Below the pieces are notes generated by a model that saw only the letters and a program-made list of their open reading frames with translations, ran no database searches and had not been told where the DNA came from. Below, piece after piece: positions 1 to 4,827 of a stretch of 6,937 nt of DNA (its first letter is position 1; every line of letters begins with the position of its first letter). The position numbers and the translations under genes were made by a program. Source of the stretch: SYFY01 sp043719475 (lineage in GTDB: Bacteria > Pseudomonadota > Gammaproteobacteria > Pseudomonadales > Azotimanducaceae); the NCBI GenBank assembly GCA_043719475.1, contig JAYSTS010000090.1, positions 1-6,937 on the forward strand, read 5' to 3'.

Positions 1-480
1 GCTGCCGAATTCGGCATCGTCATTCTCAAAGGGAGTGAAGTCGAAACCGAGTATGGTCACGTGCTCGTGTTTGGCGTGAATGAGTCCTTCACCCAGGCGT
101 TCGACATGACGAGCATCCGCTTACGGCTGAAGGACGTGATCGAAACCGCTGACAAGGCCGGCGGGATCGCGGTCCCCTGTCATCCGGGACGACCACGGGT
201 TGGCATGGCGGCACACATCGGTACGTATGGCATTCCTGCCGGCGTACGGGTTGTAGAAACTTTCAACGGCGGCAGCCGGGACAACGAAGATGCCATCGCC
301 CAGCAGATGGCCAAAGAGCAGGGGTATCGGGGCATCGGTGGCAGCGACGCCCACATCGTCAGCCACATTGGTCGTTGTGCGACCCGATTCAACATGGATA
401 TTCACACCGAACAGGAACTCGTTGCAGCCCTGAAAAGCGGTGAGTTCGAAGCGATTACTTTCAAGGAACAGCTGGCATGA
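1..480 (+). CDS. PHP-domain metal-dependent phosphoesterase, 3' part
   Basis: The reading frame is open from base 1 to the TGA at 478-480, giving 159 residues; the N-terminal part lies outside the window. A GTG at position 61 is internal and not the real start. PHP domains are alpha/beta barrel hydrolases with a trinuclear metal site that cleave phosphoesters (families include PolIIIalpha PHP, histidinol phosphatase and RNase AM/YciV-like enzymes). Visible motifs, numbered in the fragment: GSEVET with E13, then H20 in YGHVLVFG; VPCHPGRP with H61; VVETFN with E86; and GGSDAH with D116 and H118, followed by the usual Gly-rich turn. These match the later PHP metal-ligand motifs, so the visible part looks active. 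The substrate cannot be told. The stop overlaps the next ATG (ATGA), so it is probably co-translated with the two hotdog genes downstream. Confidence 0.88.
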   Translation, partial: AAEFGIVILKGSEVETEYGHVLVFGVNESFTQAFDMTSIRLRLKDVIETADKAGGIAVPCHPGRPRVGMAAHIGTYGIPAGVRVVETFNGGSRDNEDAIAQQMAKEQGYRGIGGSDAHIVSHIGRCATRFNMDIHTEQELVAALKSGEFEAITFKEQLA

Positions 481-953
481 GTAAACAGGATACCGAACAC
501 AACATCGAAGAAGCGGATATTCAGGCCGCTCGTAGTCAGTTCATGAACGTGGTGTACGACGAAAAGACCTTTTCATTCACGGCCGAGCAGTTCGCCGAGT
601 TTTCTCGAGCCTGTGGCGAAACCGCGCCGCGTTACACAGACCCAACCCATCCTGACTTCCAGGCGCCACCCACGTTCCCGACCAGTCTGCATCCGAACAA
701 GCGGATGCCCGAGGGTTATCCGCGGTTCAACGGGCTCGGCATGGATGCCGGTAAAGCCGTCGCACCGATCCGCCCGATCAAGGCCGGTGAGACCATCACA
801 GCGCGCACACACGTGCATGACATCTACTCCAAGAGCGGCCGCTCTGGTCGCATGGTGTTTTCATTGATCCGCATGGAGCTGTTCGATCAAAAGGACACCC
901 TGCTCGCAACCGCCGATACCAGCATCGTCATTCGGGAGAAGCCCGCGTCATGA
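477..953 (+). CDS. FAS1-type dehydratase-like hotdog protein (MaoC N-terminal-like), first subunit
   Basis: A 158-residue protein. The ATG at 477 overlaps the PHP stop by 4 bases and has AAGGA (463-467) 9 bases upstream, which fixes the start. It resembles the N-terminal, usually non-catalytic hotdog half of MaoC/FAS1-type dehydratases: the segment ACGETAPRYTD (residues 45-55) followed by APPTFPTS (63-70) is typical of that half, with a C-terminal beta region ending in SIVIREK. In catalytic (R)-hydratases the loop reads G-D-x-N-P-x-H; here E48 and Y53 occupy the Asp and His positions, as expected for a partner subunit. In known two-gene systems (HadA/HadB, ChsH1/ChsH2) such a subunit pairs with a catalytic hotdog encoded next door. 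The next gene is indeed a second hotdog, in ATGA overlap. It is probably cytoplasmic and acts on or binds an acyl-CoA thioester; the substrate is unknown. Confidence 0.82.
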   Translation: MSKQDTEHNIEEADIQAARSQFMNVVYDEKTFSFTAEQFAEFSRACGETAPRYTDPTHPDFQAPPTFPTSLHPNKRMPEGYPRFNGLGMDAGKAVAPIRPIKAGETITARTHVHDIYSKSGRSGRMVFSLIRMELFDQKDTLLATADTSIVIREKPAS

Positions 954-1390
954 GCATTCGCACCATTCAAACTCTCGGCGACGTCAACTTCGGTGAAGAA
1001 CTCCCGGTATTCGATCCGGACACCGGCATCGAGAACGTCCGCCGCTTCTGCATGGCAGCCGGCTGGATGGGACCACGATTTACCGACCACGCGGCGGCCA
1101 GAAAAGAAGGTCTGCCTGGCGCACTGGTGCCCGGCATCATGAGCCAGGGATTTCTCGCGGCCATGATTCATCGTTGGGCACCGGACGCGAACATCATCAA
1201 TATCGATACCGTGTTCAGAGCACCGGTCATCGTTGACCAACAACATCACATCACCGGTGTTGTCACGGACATCGACGAAGATCTGGGCCAGGTGGAAATC
1301 GATCTGACCGTAACCAATGACGCTGGCGAAACCAGGGTCTTTGGTACTGCTGTGGTGATCATTCCGCGTCTTGTAGGAGCGACCTCCTGA
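950..1390 (+). CDS. MaoC-like hotdog protein, second subunit, without the usual catalytic Asp/His
   Basis: A 146-residue protein. The ATG at 950 overlaps the previous stop (ATGA), with GGGAG (934-938) upstream. The hotdog pattern is clear: GEELPVF, the helix region around residues 28-38, LPGALVPGIMSQG (55-67), and FRAPVIV followed by long beta strands ending VVIIPR. Aligned by eye with MaoC-type hydratases, the loop A-G-D-x-N-P-I-H-x-D reads A-G-W-M-G-P-R-F-T-D (residues 37-46), so the catalytic Asp is W39 and the catalytic His is F44. The usual HG after the Gly-rich turn is also PG (61-62). It is therefore doubtful that this protein is an ordinary enoyl-CoA hydratase. It most likely forms a heterodimer with the preceding hotdog protein. 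The last six residues (LVGATS) and the TGA are encoded inside the REP arm at 1371-1396, so the C-terminus was probably changed when the REP arrived. Confidence 0.8.
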   Translation: MSIRTIQTLGDVNFGEELPVFDPDTGIENVRRFCMAAGWMGPRFTDHAAARKEGLPGALVPGIMSQGFLAAMIHRWAPDANIINIDTVFRAPVIVDQQHHITGVVTDIDEDLGQVEIDLTVTNDAGETRVFGTAVVIIPRLVGATS

Positions 1391-1521
1391 TCGCGATCTG
1401 GTTCGCGGTCGGGGCCTGTTTGTGGGAACGATCTCCTGATCGCGGTCTGTCTCGCGGTCAGGAGACCGCTCCCACAAGAAATATCACGATCTGGTTCGCG
1501 GTCAGGAGACCGCTCCTACAA
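1371..1521. repeat. Nested REP/BIME-like palindromic element (GTAG type)
   Basis: Four arms of one short palindromic repeat, core GGAGCGGTCTCCTGACCGCGA or a close variant, lie within about 150 bases. Arm A (1371-1396) and the inverted arm C (1496-1521) match at 23 of 26 positions after reverse complementing, and both carry GTAGGAGC. Between them lies a second inverted pair, B (1420-1444) and B' (1453-1477), both with GTGGGA. A weaker inverted copy of A's inner part lies at 1403-1413. The 16-base sequence GATCTGGTTCGCGGTC occurs twice (1395-1410 and 1488-1503). The GTAG/GTGG head and hairpin form are those of REP sequences mobilised by RAYT (TnpA-REP) transposases in Pseudomonas and relatives; no RAYT gene is in the window. 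It sits between two converging operons, the usual REP position, where it may stabilise mRNA 3' ends or block read-through. Confidence 0.88.
1420..1477. repeat. Central REP hairpin (inner inverted pair)
   Basis: The arms 1420-1444 and 1453-1477 are inverted copies, 22 of 25 positions pairing by Watson-Crick rules plus one G-U, around an 8-base loop (1445-1452). This is the strongest single hairpin in the window. There is no T-run after it on either strand (AAGAAA follows on plus), so it is not a typical intrinsic terminator, though it could still stop 3' exonucleases or slow polymerase for the convergent transcripts. Confidence 0.8.
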
Positions 1522-1560
1522 GAAAAATCGCTCTCCCGAGCCCGAACGATTCCCGGCCGA

Positions 1561-2394
1561 CTACCCAGTCAACCCCCGCATCTCCGCATCAAACCTCAAC
1601 AGCAATTCCCGCGACGCCTCATTGGCTGGAAAAAACGTCTCGACCCGCAACTCCGACAAACTGGCGTCGTTCGGCGAACCGAACATGCTCAGCAGCGTGA
1701 AAAGTTCGATTTTCAGACCGCCGTATTCCAGTTGTAGCGTTGCGACCGGGGTTCTGACGATTTGAGCCGCCTCCCTGCCGCGCTCCCGATACTCGGGATC
1801 CTGCTCGATCATCTCGATCACGTTCTGCACCACTGGATTGGGTGTATGCAGTTGCTCGGCCTTTAGTTGTGGCAGGAACGCGGCGGCGAACGCCGGCCAA
1901 TTGGCAATACTCGCCCGCAGGCCACCCGGCTCGATGCACATGAGCATGACGTTCAATGGTTTGTCAGGCACCAGTACCAGCGGTACTGGCAGGAATTTCT
2001 GGAACAACATCAGCGCACTGGAGTTGGCCTGCAGCATGTTCCAGCCACGATCAACGATCAGCGCCGGAAACGGCTGGTGGCTTTCGATGACGGCTTCCAG
2101 TGCCGAGATGGCATAACGAAGACGGGCGCTGTCCAGGGGTTCTGCGCTATACAGCGGCGCAAACCCCGCTGACTGCAACAGACCGTTACGTTCACCCACT
2201 GGCACCTCAAGTGCGTCGGCCAGGATAACCACAGTGGATCGGCTGGGTTTTGATCGGCCAGACTCCAGGAAGCTCAAGTGCCGCTGCGAAAATCCGGCGT
2301 GCTGCGACAGCTCGAACTGGGTTCGGCCCCGCCGGGTTCGCCAAAACCGCAGCATGTCGCCAAAGCCTGTGGTACTCAACTCGACATTCATCAT
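1561..2394 (-). CDS. XRE-family transcriptional regulator with MmyB-like ligand-binding region
   Basis: A 277-residue cytoplasmic DNA-binding protein. Residues about 12-70 form an HTH_3/XRE domain: FGDMLRFWRTRRGRTQFELS, then the recognition region GFSQRHLSFLESGRSKPSRS and ADALEVP. The remaining two thirds match the MmyB-like ligand-binding region that follows many such HTH domains: HQPFPALIVDRGWNMLQANSSA, then a conserved Cys/Glu/Pro-containing middle and a C-terminal LFTLLSMFGSPNDASLSELRVETFFPAN. Such regulators often control neighbouring reductase or dehydrogenase genes and may sense small fatty or hydrophobic ligands. I chose the ATG at 2394, which has GGAG 8 bases upstream. A GTG at 2412 overlaps the DUF2834 stop (GTGA) and would add six residues, and an ATG at 2391 is also possible. 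It is the last gene of the minus-strand group and ends 39 bases from the REP. Likely targets are its own operon and the aldo/keto reductase, but no operator is proven. Confidence 0.88.
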   Translation of the reverse strand: MMNVELSTTGFGDMLRFWRTRRGRTQFELSQHAGFSQRHLSFLESGRSKPSRSTVVILADALEVPVGERNGLLQSAGFAPLYSAEPLDSARLRYAISALEAVIESHQPFPALIVDRGWNMLQANSSALMLFQKFLPVPLVLVPDKPLNVMLMCIEPGGLRASIANWPAFAAAFLPQLKAEQLHTPNPVVQNVIEMIEQDPEYRERGREAAQIVRTPVATLQLEYGGLKIELFTLLSMFGSPNDASLSELRVETFFPANEASRELLLRFDAEMRGLTG

Positions 2395-2402
2395 GAGCAC
2401 AG

Positions 2403-2406
2403 CTCC
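2403..2406 (-). promoter_or_regulatory. Ribosome binding site deciding the XRE start
   Basis: GGAG on the minus strand, 8 bases before the ATG at 2394. It lies inside the first codons if the GTG at 2412 were used, and the sequence before that GTG has no comparable purine-rich site. This favours the ATG start. Confidence 0.5.
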
Positions 2407-2408
2407 AG

Positions 2409-2732
2409 TCACTCTGCAGGGCGCTGATGCGCGGAGGCTTCAGCCAGCACTGCCTGTCGCCAGAGATAAAGAGGTAATGCGCAGGATAAACCGATGAGTA
2501 GATTGAGGGCGATGTACATCCAGATCTGTGATGTATTCCGACTGAACAGGTAGATCCAGAAAACCGCCGATGAAATCAGGACATCGGCGGTGAATCCACC
2601 GGCCACGCCATTCACAAAACCGGCACCGATGAAATCGACAAGGCCGAATCCGACGGTCGCAAAGTGGTCGGCAAAAAAGACGTAGGGAACAACCGCGCCA
2701 ACAATCGCCAGCAGGAGATACAAGTTTTTCAT
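2409..2732 (-). CDS. DUF2834 family small integral membrane protein
   Basis: A 107-residue hydrophobic protein starting at the ATG at 2732. Hydrophobic stretches lie near residues 3-20 (LYLLLAIVGAVVPYVFF), 50-66 (DVLISSAVFWIYLFS) and 72-93 (IWMYIALNLLIGLSCALPLY), with a weaker Gly-rich segment between the first two. The N-terminal MKNLYLLLAIVGAVVPY, the central acidic DxLISS and the short length fit the DUF2834 family, whose function is unknown. It should sit in the inner membrane. Its ATG overlaps the stop of the small ORF upstream (ATGA), and its TGA overlaps a possible GTG start of the XRE gene (GTGA), so it is probably translated together with the regulator. The ribosome binding site is weak (CAGG about 10 bases upstream), which fits coupling. 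Confidence 0.85.
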   Translation of the reverse strand: MKNLYLLLAIVGAVVPYVFFADHFATVGFGLVDFIGAGFVNGVAGGFTADVLISSAVFWIYLFSRNTSQIWMYIALNLLIGLSCALPLYLWRQAVLAEASAHQRPAE

Positions 2733-2917
2733 GGGGTGCGCCTGAATAAAGTGAGCTTCAGCGTACCCTGTGGCTGAATCTGCGCAATTACCTCACAAGT
2801 AGTCGATCCAGCACACTGCCAACTCAGAGTCAGAGACGTGCCCACCTTGTTCAAATCGGCAGTCAGAAGGCAGCTTGCAGATCCGTAGCACTCAAGACTC
2901 GTCCGGACCCGCAGCAA
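2729..2917 (-). CDS. Doubtful 62-residue ORF with two C-x-G-S-x-x-C motifs
   Basis: The frame is bounded upstream by a TAA (2918-2920), so the only early start is the TTG at 2917 directly after that stop, or a CTG next to it; the first GTG with enough room would leave about 38 residues. No clear ribosome binding site precedes it. In favour of a real product: its TGA overlaps the DUF2834 ATG (ATGA), it fills the gap after the aldo/keto reductase, and it contains two equal cysteine motifs, CYGSASC (residues 10-16) and CAGSTTC (35-41), 25 residues apart, each followed by hydrophobic strand-like sequence. It could be a short gene with a rare start, or the remnant 3' end of a longer gene that has lost its beginning. 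I do not recognise the family. Confidence 0.3.
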   Translation of the reverse strand: MLRVRTSLECYGSASCLLTADLNKVGTSLTLSWQCAGSTTCEVIAQIQPQGTLKLTLFRRTP

Positions 2918-2932
2918 TTACTGGTCAGTCAA

Positions 2933-3916
2933 TCAGTCTCGATCCAGCGAGCGCAGGCCAGCCTCGTTGTAGCGCGCCCCGACAATCTTCTCCGGAGCAA
3001 ACAAGATATCCAACGCACGGACCTCGTCCGCATCCAGCGGAATTGATGCAGCGGCCACATTCTCCTCGAGATAACTTACGCGCTTGGTGCCTGGAATCGG
3101 TGCGATGTTGCCACCCTTGGCCAGCAGCCACGCCAGCGCCAACTGCCCGCGTGTGCAATGTTTGGCGGCTGCAAGTTCCGCCAGTTCATTGACCAGTGCC
3201 AGGTTGCGACTGAGATTTTCACCCTGGAAGCGTGGCATGGTCGATCGCATGTCTTTCGGACCGGTCAGAGACTGTTCGCCAGTGATTGCACCGGTCAGCA
3301 CCGCTCGTCCCAATGGGCTGAATGGCACAAACCCAATACCCAGTTCACGACAGGTCGGCAGCACCTTGTCTTCGACATCACGGGTCCAGAGCGAGTACTC
3401 CGATTGCACCGCCGTAATCCGATGCACTGCATGCGCGCGACGCAGATTGCGTGAGGACACTTCCGACAATCCAAGATGTCGTACCTTGCCGGCCTTGACC
3501 AGTTTGGCCATGGCGCCGACGGTGTCTTCAATCGGCACGTCGGGATCAACACGATGCAGGTAGTACAGGTCGATGACATCGGTCTGCAAGCGAGCCAGAC
3601 TTTCGTTGCAGCGCGCCTCAACCTGATCAGGTCGGCCGTTGACACCGCGGACACCCTTCTCGCCCACAGCGATACCGAATTTCGTCGCCAGCACAAATTC
3701 CTGCCGACGTGCCTTCAGCACGCGACCAATCAGCGTTTCGTTGTGACCCATCCCGTAGACATTGGCGGTATCGAGGAATGTGATACCCAGGTCCAGCGCA
3801 CGATGCAGTGTGCGCTCAGACTCTTCGAGATCGGCTTCTCCATAGGCCTGCGACATGCCCATGCAACCCAGTCCGAGCACACTCACTTCCAGTGACCCGA
3901 GTCTTGCTGTTTTCAT
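2933..3916 (-). CDS. Aldo/keto reductase
   Basis: A 327-residue NADPH-dependent oxidoreductase with a TIM-barrel fold. The start is the ATG at 3916, with GGGAGAG (3926-3932) 9 bases upstream; an in-frame extension to 4000 is rejected because the family begins at the MKTARLGSLEVS segment. The catalytic tetrad of the superfamily is complete: D49 and Y54 in FLDTANVYG, K79 in ATKFG and H121 in LYYLHRVD. The cofactor region is also present: PFSPLGRAVLTG, and PIPGTKR followed by LEENVAAA near the C-terminus. The opening LGLGCMGMSQAYG is that of the YajO/IolS/AKR13-like bacterial enzymes that reduce aldehydes and ketones; the natural substrate cannot be read from sequence. It leads the minus-strand group and is divergent from the toxin-antitoxin operon. 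The downstream XRE regulator may control it. A possible -10 (TATACA, minus strand 3953-3948) precedes the gene without a convincing -35. Confidence 0.93.
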   Translation of the reverse strand: MKTARLGSLEVSVLGLGCMGMSQAYGEADLEESERTLHRALDLGITFLDTANVYGMGHNETLIGRVLKARRQEFVLATKFGIAVGEKGVRGVNGRPDQVEARCNESLARLQTDVIDLYYLHRVDPDVPIEDTVGAMAKLVKAGKVRHLGLSEVSSRNLRRAHAVHRITAVQSEYSLWTRDVEDKVLPTCRELGIGFVPFSPLGRAVLTGAITGEQSLTGPKDMRSTMPRFQGENLSRNLALVNELAELAAAKHCTRGQLALAWLLAKGGNIAPIPGTKRVSYLEENVAAASIPLDADEVRALDILFAPEKIVGARYNEAGLRSLDRD

Positions 3917-3983
3917 TCCGCCGGTCTCTCCCTTGTTTGGCGCGCAGTGTATACGGCTTGTCCTGTCCGAGTACTTCCGAATC

Positions 3984-3998
3984 GTTACAGGAGGTAAC
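3984..3998. promoter_or_regulatory. Short perfect inverted repeat in the divergent intergenic region (candidate operator)
   Basis: GTTAC (3984-3988), five bases, then GTAAC (3994-3998): a perfect 5-base dyad with centres one helical turn apart. It lies 68 bases upstream of the aldo/keto reductase start and 80 bases before the antitoxin start, a place where a regulator of either could bind. The dyad is short enough to occur by chance. Confidence 0.3.
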
Positions 3999-4038
3999 AC
4001 CCTCGCCCACTCAAAGTTTCGGGTAAATGGGGCTTTCT

Positions 4039-4075
4039 AGCCTTGTTGGCCAGATTTGACAGGGCTAACATGGCC
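4039..4075. promoter_or_regulatory. Imperfect inverted repeat before the antitoxin gene (candidate autoregulatory operator)
   Basis: The 13-base half site GGCTAACATGGCC (4063-4075) is matched in inverse orientation by 4039-4051, whose reverse complement is GGCCAACAAGGCT: 10 of 13 positions agree, with an 11-base spacer. The second half site ends 2 bases before the antitoxin ATG. Phd/YefM antitoxins usually repress their own operon by binding such dyads over the promoter. A weak -35/-10 pair (TTGTTG 4043-4048, TAACAT 4066-4071, 17-base spacer) coincides with the dyad; if used, the transcript would have almost no leader. The promoter is an inference; the dyad is seen directly. Confidence 0.45.
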
Positions 4076-4077
4076 CT

Positions 4078-4389
4078 ATGAATCGAGTGACAATATCTCA
4101 ACTGAAAAACAGCCTTTCCGCGTATCTGCGCAAAGTGGCGGCGGGTGAGACTGTGTTGATCCTTGACCGAGACAAGCCTGTGGCACAGCTGCAACCCGTC
4201 AGCAACAACACTTCGGCGGACTCCAGGCTCTTGAGGCTTGAAAGTGCTGGCGTGCTTCGGCGTGGTGGCAGTGGCCTTACAACACGCGAACGCCTGGCCG
4301 CGCTGCCCTTCCCGAAAGCACGGTCCGGTCTTGTTCAAGCCGTGCTTGATGAGCGCGATGAAGACCCGCCTGGCGACCGGCAAAGTTAG
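4078..4389 (+). CDS. Phd/YefM-type antitoxin of a type II toxin-antitoxin pair
   Basis: A 103-residue protein. The N-terminal segment MNRVTISQLKNSLSAYLRKV, AAGETVLILDRDKPVAQLQPV is the classic Phd/YefM fold: a short strand, the helix carrying the conserved Leu-Lys and Tyr-Leu, then the GETVLILDRDKPVAQL hairpin that forms the DNA-binding dimer. The C-terminal half (about residues 45-103) is extended and charged, as expected for the toxin-wrapping tail, and has LRRGGSG and FPKARSGLVQAVLDERDE segments. It should neutralise the PIN toxin encoded three bases downstream and repress the operon through the dyad at 4039-4075. The start at 4078 has no strong ribosome binding site (AGGG lies 13 bases upstream), but the conserved N-terminus begins right there. 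Confidence 0.9.
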   Translation: MNRVTISQLKNSLSAYLRKVAAGETVLILDRDKPVAQLQPVSNNTSADSRLLRLESAGVLRRGGSGLTTRERLAALPFPKARSGLVQAVLDERDEDPPGDRQS

Positions 4390-4392
4390 ACG

Positions 4393-4818
4393 ATGAAGTT
4401 CTGGGACACATCGGCGCTGGTTTCACTATTGCTCGAAGAGCCTGCCACGGCATCCACTCAAGCCCTTTATGACGAAGATCCCGAACTTCTGGTGTGGTGG
4501 GCCACACCGGTTGAATGCATGTCTGCGTTGTCCAGATGCGAGAGGGACAAAAGCGAAGCACCCGATGCCATCAACATCGCGATGCAACGACTTCGCGCAC
4601 TCGCCGAAAACTGGAACGAGATACTGCCTGCTCAATCCGTTCGTCGTCACGCCGAACGATTGGTGCGCTCTCATCCTCTACGGGCGGCCGACGCACTGCA
4701 ATTAGCAGCAGCCGTCGTTGCCGCTGAGGTCGACCCCTGGTCTCTACCGTTTGTCTGCCTGGACCGTCGGCTGGCAGCCGCAGCGTTGAAGGAAGGCTTT
4801 CTGGTACCAGTGCTTTAA
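4393..4818 (+). CDS. PIN-domain toxin ribonuclease (VapC type)
   Basis: A 141-residue PIN-domain protein, the usual VapC length. Acidic residues of the Mg2+/Mn2+ site are in place: D5 in FWDTSALVSLL, E41 in TPVECMSALSR, D100 in LRAADALQLAAA, and D124 in VCLDRRLAAAA. VapC toxins are endoribonucleases that cut tRNA or rRNA and stop translation when the antitoxin is degraded; the specific target cannot be read here. The gene follows the antitoxin by 3 bases with no separate ribosome binding site, so translation is likely coupled and the antitoxin is made first. Pairing of a Phd-type antitoxin with a PIN toxin is a known combination. Its TAA lies 9 bases from the stop of the convergent esterase gene, with no obvious terminator hairpin between them. 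Confidence 0.92.
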   Translation: MKFWDTSALVSLLLEEPATASTQALYDEDPELLVWWATPVECMSALSRCERDKSEAPDAINIAMQRLRALAENWNEILPAQSVRRHAERLVRSHPLRAADALQLAAAVVAAEVDPWSLPFVCLDRRLAAAALKEGFLVPVL

Positions 4819-4827
4819 TCGGACGCT

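Noticed and set aside
887..1477. Long minus-strand open frame (196 codons) opposite the second hotdog gene
   Set aside because: It starts in a REP arm and its translation is low-complexity Arg-rich in the REP and resembles nothing afterwards; the plus-strand genes have clear family motifs and overlaps.
1452..1530. Intrinsic terminator between the convergent operons
   Set aside because: The hairpins are strong but no T-run follows the stem on either strand; the structure is better explained as REP.
1420..1737. Plus-strand open frame starting MWERSPDR
   Set aside because: The same MWERSPDR start appears on the opposite strand because of the inverted REP arms; the rest lies antisense to the XRE gene.
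3917..4000. N-terminal extension of the aldo/keto reductase to position 4000
   Set aside because: The added residues are not family-like, and a good ribosome binding site (GGGAGAG) precedes the ATG at 3916.
4056..4061. Perfect TTGACA as the -35 of the toxin-antitoxin promoter
   Set aside because: No -10-like hexamer follows at 16-18 bases; that position falls on the antitoxin start codon.
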